The notes under the pieces: generated by a model
What the model saw: the letters and a program-made list of their open reading frames with translations, nothing else
What the model was told of the DNA's origin: nothing
Databases searched by the model: none
Translations under genes and position numbers: made by a program
From: Ilyomonas sp965247435
GTDB taxonomy: Bacteria > Bacteroidota > Bacteroidia > Chitinophagales > Chitinophagaceae
DNA length: 64,000 nucleotides
Assembly (NCBI GenBank): GCA_965247435.1
Contig: OZ252019.1
Coordinates: 2,046,001-2,110,000, forward strand
Direction of reading: 5' to 3'
Part shown: one piece after another, positions 45,548 through 53,234 of the stretch
Position numbering within the stretch: the first letter of the stretch is position 1
Layout of the letters: every line of letters starts with the position of its first letter

Positions 45548-45892
45548 ATGCAAATTGAGGTATTAAAATCGAAAATTCACAGGGCGGTTATTACAGAAGC
45601 TAACCTGCAATATGTTGGCAGTCTTACACTGGATGAAGACCTGATGGATGCCGCAAATATGATTGAAAACGAAAAGATAACTATTGTAAATGTAAACAAT
45701 GGCGAGCGTATTGAAACCTATATCATTAAAGGAAAACGCGGCAGTGGTACAGTTTGCCTTAATGGCCCTGCGGCACGGCGCGGCGCAGTAGGCGATGTGA
45801 TAATCGTTATCTCTTACGCACGTATGGATTTTGAGGAAGCGAAATCGTTTAAGCCCTGGTTGTGCTTCCCAAAAGAAGGCAATAAATTATAA
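45548..45892 (+). CDS. panD: Aspartate 1-decarboxylase
   Basis: The 114-residue pyruvoyl enzyme that makes beta-alanine for pantothenate and coenzyme A. The self-cleavage site is G24-S25 in QYVGSLTLDED; the serine becomes the pyruvoyl group. Other family segments are KIHRAVITEANL and GPAARRGAVGDVIIVISYA. The length is close to the Escherichia coli protein. It appears monocistronic. Confidence 0.96.
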   Translation: MQIEVLKSKIHRAVITEANLQYVGSLTLDEDLMDAANMIENEKITIVNVNNGERIETYIIKGKRGSGTVCLNGPAARRGAVGDVIIVISYARMDFEEAKSFKPWLCFPKEGNKL

Positions 45893-45950
45893 TGGCAGAG
45901 TAATACAATTACCTGATCATTACAGCTCAGTACAGCTATTAAATAAGAAA

Positions 45951-45997
45951 AAGCTGGCAATCATTTACAATTAATAGCGATAGCCAGCTCCGTTTTA
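45951..45997. terminator. Possible terminator between panD and the small convergent gene
   Basis: Arms AGCTGGC and GCCAGCT flank a loop of about 23 bases, then TCCGTTTT. The loop is long, so the call is weak. Confidence 0.4.
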
Positions 45998-46204
45998 TAA
46001 TATACCACCCAGATCATTTTTGTCGGCGCCAAGCCGGGCGGTTTCGCCTTCATCCAGATCGTCGTTCGGACTGTGAATACTTAGGTCGGCATCTTTTGCA
46101 ATGTCTTTATCTGCCTGCTTATGAGCAGCTTCCACACTTTGCGGAGTATCCGTTTTTTTTATAGTTTCCGGCTTATTGTCTTTTGGCTCATCCTGTATTT
46201 GCAT
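45995..46204 (-). CDS. Small hydrophilic acidic protein of unknown function
   Basis: A 69-residue protein rich in Asp, Lys and Glu, without signal peptide or hydrophobic segment, probably disordered. The end DDLDEGETARLGADKNDLGG recalls small conserved Bacteroidota proteins with a DEGExARL motif. No function is known. It lies upstream of cysM's convergent end and has only a weak terminator. Confidence 0.6.
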   Translation of the reverse strand: MQIQDEPKDNKPETIKKTDTPQSVEAAHKQADKDIAKDADLSIHSPNDDLDEGETARLGADKNDLGGIL

Positions 46205-46291
46205 AATTACATTTTTATATAACAGAGAAAAACACGTGCCACTAACAGGTTATCAAGCGCAGCAGTTTGCCAATGAATGCTAAAGCTTCTT

Positions 46292-47173
46292 TTAATCAAA
46301 TAAATCGGATGATAGATAACGGTCGCCACGGTCGCAGATAATGCAAACAATAACGCCTTCCTCTAATTCTTGAGCCAGTTTCAGGCTGGCATACACGGCG
46401 CCACCGCTGCTCATCCCGCTAAAAATGGCTTCTTCTTTTGCCAGCCGTTTGGTAATGGTACGCGCATCCAGCTCGTCCACTTCTATAATACGGTCTATGC
46501 GGCTACGGTTGAAAATTTTCGGTAAATAAGCATCCTGCCATTTGCGGATACCAGGAATATGTGAACTGTCTGTAGGCTGACAGCCCACAATTTGCACGGC
46601 AGCATTTTTTTCTTTTAAAAATTGAGACACGCCCATGATCGTTCCGGTGGTGCCCATAGAAGATACAAAGTGCGTAACACTGCCGTCCGTATCCCGCCAG
46701 ATTTCAGGGCCGGTAGTGTGGTAGTGCATAGCCGGATTATCTGTATTGGCAAACTGGTTAAGCATCAGGTAACCGCCTTCCGCAACCTGCGATACAGCAT
46801 AATCTATTGCCCCTTCCATTGATTCGTCCTTAGGTGTAAGTATTACTTTTGCGCCAAATGCCTGCATTGTTAGCACCCTTTCCCGTGTAGCATCTTCCGG
46901 CATTACCAGTTCTATTTCCACACCAAACATACTGGCAATCATGGCCAGGGCAATACCGGTATTGCCGCTTGTAGCTTCAATAAGTTTGACGCCGGGCTGC
47001 AGGTCGCCCCGGTCCAGTGCGCCCTTAATCATTCCGTAAGCTGCACGGTCTTTTACACTGCCGCCAGGATTATTACCTTCCAGTTTGGCGTAAATAGTTA
47101 CATTTTTATTTACCGGAATGTGCTTTAGTTTCACGATTGGCGTATTACCAATCAGGTCTAATATATCAGCCAT
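46292..47173 (-). CDS. cysM: Cysteine synthase (CysM/CysK family)
   Basis: A 293-residue pyridoxal-phosphate enzyme that makes cysteine from O-acetylserine and sulfide or thiosulfate. The PLP lysine is K41 in NNPGGSVKDRAAYG, the substrate loop is EATSGNTGIALA, and the phosphate-binding loop is SSMGTTGTIMG. The short form without the longer CysK loops and QPTDSSHIPGIRKW suggest CysM. It is monocistronic. Confidence 0.93.
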   Translation of the reverse strand: MADILDLIGNTPIVKLKHIPVNKNVTIYAKLEGNNPGGSVKDRAAYGMIKGALDRGDLQPGVKLIEATSGNTGIALAMIASMFGVEIELVMPEDATRERVLTMQAFGAKVILTPKDESMEGAIDYAVSQVAEGGYLMLNQFANTDNPAMHYHTTGPEIWRDTDGSVTHFVSSMGTTGTIMGVSQFLKEKNAAVQIVGCQPTDSSHIPGIRKWQDAYLPKIFNRSRIDRIIEVDELDARTITKRLAKEEAIFSGMSSGGAVYASLKLAQELEEGVIVCIICDRGDRYLSSDLFD

Positions 47174-47759
47174 GCAAAAATGTCTTTATTAAGGACTGCA
47201 AGTTCTGATGAAAAGCGGAATAAATAAAATTGGCAATCGGATAATTAAAGCTACAAACTCACAAACTCTTCGACATTACAGCTATTTGTTCCCTTTTGCT
47301 TAATGAGGAAATATAATTTTTGCACTATTATTTCTCTGTAAAAGCGCCACTTGTTTTTTATAAAATGGTCATACCAGTAGTTCTTATAAATTATCAGGAC
47401 TTCTTTGAAATATAGCTGCAGAGTGAAAGGTCAAAGAAAATGTTTATGATTAAAATTTTCTATTGTAAGTATAACCAAAAACACCTGTACATTTCCGTAT
47501 TTGCAGAAGCAGATATATTTAAAATATTTTTTTACATTATTTGTTCAGTCTTATTATTTTTTGCCAAGTTGCATATATATTACTTATAAAGTCTGATTAT
47601 CAGGTTAAATATAATTTTTATAAACGCAGGTTATTCATATTATTAATTTTTCAAAAGAGATTTTTTCTATTAAAAGACACTTAGTAAGCGTAGTTTTTTG
47701 CTTTACTTCCAGCTTTTTTTTCTAATATTGTCGCATCCGTAAACCAAAGCAAATTGTGA
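47174..47759. other. AT-rich intergenic region before the O-acetylation genes
   Basis: 586 bases between divergent genes hold no supported gene or RNA. It has several T- and A-runs, and a weak -7-like TAATATTG at 47723-47730 before the MBOAT gene. Composition is far more AT-rich than its neighbours. Confidence 0.5.
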
Positions 47760-49259
47760 ATGCTGTTTAACTCCCTGCATTTTGTTGAGTTTTTTATAGT
47801 GGTCACGACCTTATATTTCGCCCTCCCCCACAAACATCGCTGGCTGCTGCTGCTGTTAAGCAGCTTTTATTTTTACATGGCTTTTTTGCCGGTGTATGTG
47901 ATCATTTTGTTTGTCACTATCGTGATAGATTATTTTGCAGGTATTTATATTGCAAAATCCCGCGGGCGACGGCGCAAGCTTTTCCTTGTCTGCAGCCTTA
48001 TTGCCAATATCGGGTTTCTTAGTTTTTTTAAATATTATGATTTTGCAATAGACAGCCTTAATTCGCTCCTGCATGTGCATCTGCCTTTCATGAAAGACCT
48101 GTGGCTTTCTTCCCGCATTATTGTATGGAACAACTGGGTAAACAGCCACCTTAATTTAATTGGCGCCGATCTGCCGATCTTACAGAATGTGGTGTTGCCG
48201 ATTGGCCTTTCGTTTCATACGTTTCAGGCTATGAGTTATACTATAGAAGTATATCGCGGCAACCAGAAACCTGAGAGAAACTTTGGCATTTATTCGTTAT
48301 ATGTAATGTTTTACCCGCAGTTGGTAGCGGGTCCTATCGAGCGGCCGCAAAATGTTATCCATCAATTTTACAGAGAACATGCCTTCAACTACGATAAAGC
48401 GGTACGGGGCCTCCGGCTTATTCTTTGGGGGCTTGTAAAGAAAGTAGTAATTGCAGACAGGCTCGCCATTTATGACAATGCAATTTTTGCCAACCTTAGC
48501 CATCATAGTGCGATAACCTTAGTGCTTGTCACATTCTTTGCGCCGGTTCAGATCTATTGCGACTTTTCCGGTTATTCCGACATTGCGCAGGGCGCAGCGC
48601 GCGTGATGGGCTTTGAGCTGATGACAAATTTCAAGCGACCTTTATTCTCAAAAAGTTTCCAGGAATTATGGCAGCGGTGGCACATTTCCCTAACGTCCTG
48701 GTTTCGCGATTACCTTTTTTTCCCGCTGGGTGGCGCAAGGCGGAAAGGTGTTCTGCGGGGTGCTTTCAACCTGATTATCGTGTTCATGATCAGCGGCCTC
48801 TGGCATGGCGCGTCCTGGTCGTTTGTATTGTGGGGATTTACGCAAGCCATGCTGCAAATAATAGAACGTTTAATAAAGCCATTTACCAGCAAAGTGAACC
48901 GTTTACTGGGCAGAGCCTCTGCTTTTTTCAGTACGCTTACCGTTTTCTTTTTGTTTGGGTTTTCCAACGCTATGTTTGTTAGTAAAGACCTGCATGAGGT
49001 AGGTGGCTTCTACCGTAATATCCTTACCTGGAAACAAGGTGGTTTGTATAAAGGCGAACCTCCCACTGCTATCGCTTATTGTTTTATCGTAGTTATTCTT
49101 TTGCTCGTCACCGAATATATAATGGAATATAAGCCACAGGTGAAACTGTTAGGACATCAGAATGTAGTAGTGCGTTATACAGGCTATGTAATGCTGCTTA
49201 CACTGCTGCTGCTTATCGGCGTATTTAATGGCGGCCAGTTCGTATATTTCCAGTTCTAA
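47760..49259 (+). CDS. MBOAT-family O-acyltransferase (AlgI-like)
   Basis: A 499-residue multi-span membrane acyltransferase. The catalytic histidine is H349 in SGLWHGASW. The N-terminal FNSLHFVEFFIVVTTLYFAL and the later PQLVAGPIERPQN and LWQRWHISLTSWFRDYLFFP are standard AlgI/DltB-group segments. Such proteins move acetyl groups across the inner membrane to an extracellular polymer. The SGNH-type gene 118 bases downstream is its likely partner. Confidence 0.94.
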   Translation: MLFNSLHFVEFFIVVTTLYFALPHKHRWLLLLLSSFYFYMAFLPVYVIILFVTIVIDYFAGIYIAKSRGRRRKLFLVCSLIANIGFLSFFKYYDFAIDSLNSLLHVHLPFMKDLWLSSRIIVWNNWVNSHLNLIGADLPILQNVVLPIGLSFHTFQAMSYTIEVYRGNQKPERNFGIYSLYVMFYPQLVAGPIERPQNVIHQFYREHAFNYDKAVRGLRLILWGLVKKVVIADRLAIYDNAIFANLSHHSAITLVLVTFFAPVQIYCDFSGYSDIAQGAARVMGFELMTNFKRPLFSKSFQELWQRWHISLTSWFRDYLFFPLGGARRKGVLRGAFNLIIVFMISGLWHGASWSFVLWGFTQAMLQIIERLIKPFTSKVNRLLGRASAFFSTLTVFFLFGFSNAMFVSKDLHEVGGFYRNILTWKQGGLYKGEPPTAIAYCFIVVILLLVTEYIMEYKPQVKLLGHQNVVVRYTGYVMLLTLLLLIGVFNGGQFVYFQF

Positions 49260-49377
49260 ATTGTTTGTTAAGTCAATTTGTTGCGAAGCGTAAGAAGAAA
49301 TAAGGGCCGAGTTATTACTTTCATAGCATTATAGCATTCTGGTGTTTTGTTTTATAATTAATAAATACAGTTAAGGT

Positions 49378-50319
49378 ATGAACAAAAGCTACCTCAAATT
49401 CGGATATAAATTATTAATCCTGATTGCCATCATGTTTCTCGTGGACCGGGTTGGCGGAAGGATAATGGCACGCCTTTTTGAAAAAGAACCCCTTGGCGAT
49501 GCGGCAGCTTTTTCTCATGCCATTAAAGATCCTAAGGAAGACATTTTGGTTTATGGCAGTTCCCGTGCTATGCACACCTATGATCCGCGGGTATTTGAAA
49601 AAGAGTTGGGATTATCCACCTTTAACTGTGGTCGTAATGCTTCTACTATTATTTACCATGCTGCAATAATGCCCTCTGCATTGGAGCGGCCCGGCGGTAC
49701 TTTACCTAAAGCTATTGTACTGGACATTACACCTAAAGAATTGTCGTGGCGCAACGGTGAAGATGGTAATGATATTTTAGCCAGTATGATACTGCCTTAC
49801 GTTAACAAAAACAGGCAGTTTGCAAGACTGGCGCAAGATCTTTTTCCAAAAGAGTTAATGAAAGCCAAAGTGTCAAAGCTTTACGCCTACAATTCGATGC
49901 TGCTGTCAATCATTCGCAACTACTCCGCTAAAAACAACGATAACATCAAAGGCTTTCAACCGCTTTATGGCAGTAAGGTAGCGCGCCAGCCGATCAACCT
50001 GTCTATCAACAGCGAAATAGATACGTATGCCAAAAGTAAATTTGAATTTTTTGTAAGTGAGATTGTTAAAAGGCATATTCCCCTATTTGTAATCGTATCC
50101 CCGGCGTATGTAAACCCCTTTCCCGATACAAAGTCGGAGATTGCTGCCAAAGAAATATTAGACCGATATCATGTTCCGCTATGGGATTATTCCGTGGATG
50201 AGATTTTCAGGAAACGCAGCTATTTTTATGATAATGTACATTTGAACGAACGGGGTGCAGCTATTTTTTCTGAAGCGGTAGCAAAGCGGATAAAAGAGGA
50301 ATTGGCAAAAGCCAAATGA
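49378..50319 (+). CDS. SGNH/GDSL-type hydrolase, membrane-anchored, partner of MBOAT
   Basis: A 313-residue protein with one N-terminal membrane segment (LLILIAIMFLVDRVG). The SGNH nucleophile lies in VYGSSRAMHTYDP (S61/S62). The catalytic Asp/His are D285 and H288 in YDNVHLNERGA. In MBOAT systems an AlgJ/AlgX- or PatB-type SGNH protein transfers or removes the acetyl group outside the cell. The position right after the MBOAT gene supports that role. Exact target is unknown. Confidence 0.8.
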   Translation: MNKSYLKFGYKLLILIAIMFLVDRVGGRIMARLFEKEPLGDAAAFSHAIKDPKEDILVYGSSRAMHTYDPRVFEKELGLSTFNCGRNASTIIYHAAIMPSALERPGGTLPKAIVLDITPKELSWRNGEDGNDILASMILPYVNKNRQFARLAQDLFPKELMKAKVSKLYAYNSMLLSIIRNYSAKNNDNIKGFQPLYGSKVARQPINLSINSEIDTYAKSKFEFFVSEIVKRHIPLFVIVSPAYVNPFPDTKSEIAAKEILDRYHVPLWDYSVDEIFRKRSYFYDNVHLNERGAAIFSEAVAKRIKEELAKAK

Positions 50320-50435
50320 TAAACTTTTCCACGGCGCGCCATCATCCTGAAGTAGCATATTGTGCAAAGCTCCTATCTACCTGCATATTATTGTTACTAC
50401 AATATTCATTGCAGTTTTAAGCAATTTACTAATAT

Positions 50436-50467
50436 AGCAAAAGCCGGCATTTATACCGGCTTTTGCT
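50436..50467. terminator. Bidirectional terminator
   Basis: A 12-bp perfect stem (AGCAAAAGCCGG/CCGGCTTTTGCT) with an 8-base loop, between the SGNH gene and the convergent small gene. Confidence 0.8.
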
Positions 50468-50485
50468 GTTGTAAAACACATTCTG

Positions 50486-50698
50486 CTAATTACTGCTTCT
50501 TACTTTGTCTGTAGTTGTATGTTCCTCATTTTCTGTAACAATTTTCGTCTGCGTATCTTCTGTTGCAGGTTTTGCAGCAGTATGTTTGTCATTGGCCTTA
50601 CCCAATGTTGTAGTTGGTCCGCCCTTAGCGGCCATGTCCCTTTGCTGGTCGGCATTTTCGGTTGAAAAACCCAGCGAATCTGTTTTTTCGTTTGGCAT
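50486..50698 (-). CDS. Small hydrophilic protein with a KGG-like motif
   Basis: A 70-residue, Thr/Lys/Glu-rich protein without hydrophobic segments. The segment LGFSTENADQQRDMAAKGG resembles the short KGG repeat (GFxxMDPxxQRxIAxKGG) of stress-induced YciG-like proteins, here in one copy. The rest looks disordered. A stress role is inference only. A bidirectional terminator lies downstream of it on the minus strand. The alternative frame at 50500-50775 is a shadow. Confidence 0.55.
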   Translation of the reverse strand: MPNEKTDSLGFSTENADQQRDMAAKGGPTTTLGKANDKHTAAKPATEDTQTKIVTENEEHTTTDKVRSSN

Positions 50699-50852
50699 AA
50701 AACAATAGTTTTTAAATAAAGTAATACTGATGATAAAACGTAATACCGTGCCATATTGAAAGCCGGTAACAACATGAAGCTCTGCTATCCGGCATTACGC
50801 TTTAGGGTTAAACATTGTTACGGTAAAACCCGCTGAAAAATCCAACCCTTCA

Positions 50853-51629
50853 TTATGGCCGAACGCTATAACTTAACGATTGTCTTTGCCTGTAAATAAC
50901 CGGCTTGCCGTCTTTGCTGGCAGGTTGCCATTTGGGGCTTTCGGCTATCAGTCTCAGCACTTCCGCATCGCCGCTCCACTCGCACGACTGCGTTAAAAAG
51001 ATGTCATCAGTGTTGCCTTCCTTATTAATTAAAAAGCATACCGTTGCCGTATGCGTGCCTAATGATAATACATTTTGCAAACGCTGGGGTGTCTTTAGAT
51101 TATTCTGGCAGTAGGCGATCCAGTCGTTAATCCCTGTTTTGTAGATTGCCTTAACCAGTGTGTGTACTGCCGTATCTTCTTTTTTATCCCTGCCGGCTAT
51201 CTCTTTTCCATGTTTATCGTACAAGCGCGTTTCTATTTTTATCAAAGCACCATGATCGTATGTAATGAAATCTGTTTGTGTATTACTGATATGGTATTCC
51301 CAGCCTCCGTCTTTTTTTCCGTTGGTTACATAACCGGTACTGTCTAAAGCGCCCTTGCTGTTGTACCAGCAAAAGCGGCCATGGGGTATCGTAAGGTTAG
51401 AGTCTTTAAAACTTTCCTGGCGTATCATTGGCCCGTTGGTATGGTAATACCTGCCTACTAATGCGGTATCATTTAAAAGGATTACATGCAGGAAATAATC
51501 TGATTGACGGAGGTCCTTCGCCGCACTTCCATCATTTTTATAAAGGAAAAATGCGCCCTCCGTAGTTTGTGCAAGGCAAGTGCTGAAAAAGACGATACAC
51601 ATACAGGCAAGGGAAACAATTCTCACCAT
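50853..51629 (-). CDS. Secreted MORN-repeat/TonB-C-like protein
   Basis: A 258-residue protein with a signal peptide (MVRIVSLACMCIVFFSTCLA). The middle has MORN-type variants (YHTNGPMIRQESF, WYNSKGALDSTGYVTNGKKD, WEYH). The end, SLGTHTATVCFLINKEGNTD, then AEVLRLIAESPKWQPASKDG, has the TonB C-terminal-domain fold found in many Bacteroidota secreted proteins. A periplasmic or surface role is likely; no more can be said. Confidence 0.75.
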   Translation of the reverse strand: MVRIVSLACMCIVFFSTCLAQTTEGAFFLYKNDGSAAKDLRQSDYFLHVILLNDTALVGRYYHTNGPMIRQESFKDSNLTIPHGRFCWYNSKGALDSTGYVTNGKKDGGWEYHISNTQTDFITYDHGALIKIETRLYDKHGKEIAGRDKKEDTAVHTLVKAIYKTGINDWIAYCQNNLKTPQRLQNVLSLGTHTATVCFLINKEGNTDDIFLTQSCEWSGDAEVLRLIAESPKWQPASKDGKPVIYRQRQSLSYSVRP

Positions 51630-51685
51630 TTTGAATTTTTATTTTGTAAAGACAGTTATATTATCTTTCCATATACACAGCTTAT

Positions 51686-52414
51686 TTACAAATACAGCTT
51701 TACCATTTCCCGCCAGTGCCGCGGCCGGTGGGCTTCTTCCTGCCATACGTACAACGTATTACAGATGCCTTTTTCGGAAAGCGAATTACTAAGGTGCACA
51801 TTATTATCAAAAAAAGGATCTTCTTTGCCAATCACAAAAACAAATTTTATCTTCTTCAGCGTATTAATAAGCCTGGCGTCCTGTAAATAAGGCACAAACA
51901 TCGTTGGCGTATTAAAGTAAATGTTTTCATCTTTATAACCGTCAAACAGGTCTTTAAAGTTTTGTACCTGCATGCCCAGGTCGTACCTGCCGCTCATGCC
52001 GACTACCTTATTAAAAAATTTCGGATGCTTAAGCGTTATGTTCACTGCATGATAGGCGCCTAAGCTGCATCCGGCAGCAATGAGGCTGTTATCAGGATTT
52101 TTGCTCCTGATAAGCGGCAGCACTTCTTTCAGGATGTATTGTTCGTATTGTAAATGCTTGATAATACGTTTGGCCGGGTGCAGCGATTCATTATAAAAAC
52201 TCTCCAGGTCGTTGCTGTCCACACAATAAACCTGCAACTCTCCGCCTTCAATCTTTTCTTTCAGCGCATCAATGATTCTCCAGTTTTCATAGTCAAAAAA
52301 TCTTGCCGTGCGGGTAGGAAAAAATAATACCGGCGCACCGGCATGGCCGAATACCAGCAATTCCATTTCTTTCTTCACACGCTTGCTATACCATTTATGA
52401 TGTTCCCGGTTCAT
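51686..52414 (-). CDS. Putative esterase, alpha/beta-hydrolase fold
   Basis: A 242-residue esterase of the esterase-D/PF00756 type without signal peptide. The nucleophile elbow is G-C-S-L-G with S117 in AAGCSLGAYHAVN. The acid lies in VIGKEDPFFDN and the histidine in EEAHRPRHWREM. It starts with MNREHHKWYSKRVKKEME. It is 45 bases after the SGNH-hydrolase gene upstream on the same strand, so the two may be co-transcribed. The substrate is unknown. Confidence 0.85.
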   Translation of the reverse strand: MNREHHKWYSKRVKKEMELLVFGHAGAPVLFFPTRTARFFDYENWRIIDALKEKIEGGELQVYCVDSNDLESFYNESLHPAKRIIKHLQYEQYILKEVLPLIRSKNPDNSLIAAGCSLGAYHAVNITLKHPKFFNKVVGMSGRYDLGMQVQNFKDLFDGYKDENIYFNTPTMFVPYLQDARLINTLKKIKFVFVIGKEDPFFDNNVHLSNSLSEKGICNTLYVWQEEAHRPRHWREMVKLYL

Positions 52415-52459
52415 AGGTTTATTGTGTTTGCACAGGTAAAAATAATGCCGCAGGCAATG

Positions 52460-53059
52460 CTATTGGCAACAGGAAGATTGTATTAACAAGCCGTTTTTTA
52501 AAGCTGTATAACCGCTCTTGCTCAGGTGTAATCCATCCTCTTCAAAATAAGCTGCCCGTGGGTATCCGGTAAAGTCCAGTATGTCTTTATAAACATCTAT
52601 AAAATGCGCATTGCCCTTCTGCAGCTTAATGGCATCGCAGATAAGCTCGTTCGTACGTTTAATTTCGCTGTTAATGCTCCACCGGCTGATACTTGGTTTT
52701 ACAGAAATATAATACCAGTTTATGTTTGTAAAGCGCTCCGCTATTTTATCCGTCAGCGCATTAAAAAAACGAAGCACATCTTCCGGTTTTTTACCATCGC
52801 CAAGGTCATTATCACCGGCATATATATATATGCATTTTGCAGTTTTTACCGGTGTTACCAGCCTGTCAAAAAAATAATTGCACGCTTCCAGCGTAGAGCC
52901 GCCAAAGCCCAGATTAACCGGCTTGCAACCTGCAAAATCTTCATACAGGTTTTCCCATAGCCGTATGGTAGAGCTGCCATAAAAAATGGTTTCCGGCTTA
53001 TACGGCAACGCATCTCTGCGCTGTATCAACTGTGCAACTTCCTCTTCGTACCAGGTCAT
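52460..53059 (-). CDS. SGNH/GDSL-family hydrolase
   Basis: A 199-residue hydrolase without a signal peptide. Block I is FYGSSTIRLWENL (nucleophile S29 or S30), block III contains YAGDNDLGDGKK, and block V has DGLHLSKSGY with D175 and H178. The order matches lysophospholipase-like SGNH enzymes. It precedes the esterase gene by 45 bases. Confidence 0.87.
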   Translation of the reverse strand: MTWYEEEVAQLIQRRDALPYKPETIFYGSSTIRLWENLYEDFAGCKPVNLGFGGSTLEACNYFFDRLVTPVKTAKCIYIYAGDNDLGDGKKPEDVLRFFNALTDKIAERFTNINWYYISVKPSISRWSINSEIKRTNELICDAIKLQKGNAHFIDVYKDILDFTGYPRAAYFEEDGLHLSKSGYTALKNGLLIQSSCCQ

Positions 53060-53196
53060 TTAATTAAACATTGTTTCTATCCTTCATAAATAATCATTCC
53101 GGTTTTAATGCATTCCTGCAACAATACGATTTTAGTTAAATAAAACGTTTTACACAGCCTGCCGCAACCTATAGTTTTCAAAATCAATCCCTTCCT

Positions 53197-53204
53197 TACC
53201 TTCG
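53197..53204 (+). promoter_or_regulatory. Promoter -7 box (TACCTTCG) for purL
   Basis: A one-mismatch box followed by CACC, 30 bases before the ATG. The same variant stands before rpsF. Confidence 0.4.
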
Positions 53205-53234
53205 CACCTTCTTACCAAATACAAGCCCGCATTT

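Noticed and set aside
50500..50775. A 91-residue minus-strand frame
   Set aside because: It overlaps the better-supported 70-residue frame with a KGG-like motif in another frame and has the basic, leucine/glutamine-rich look of a shadow.
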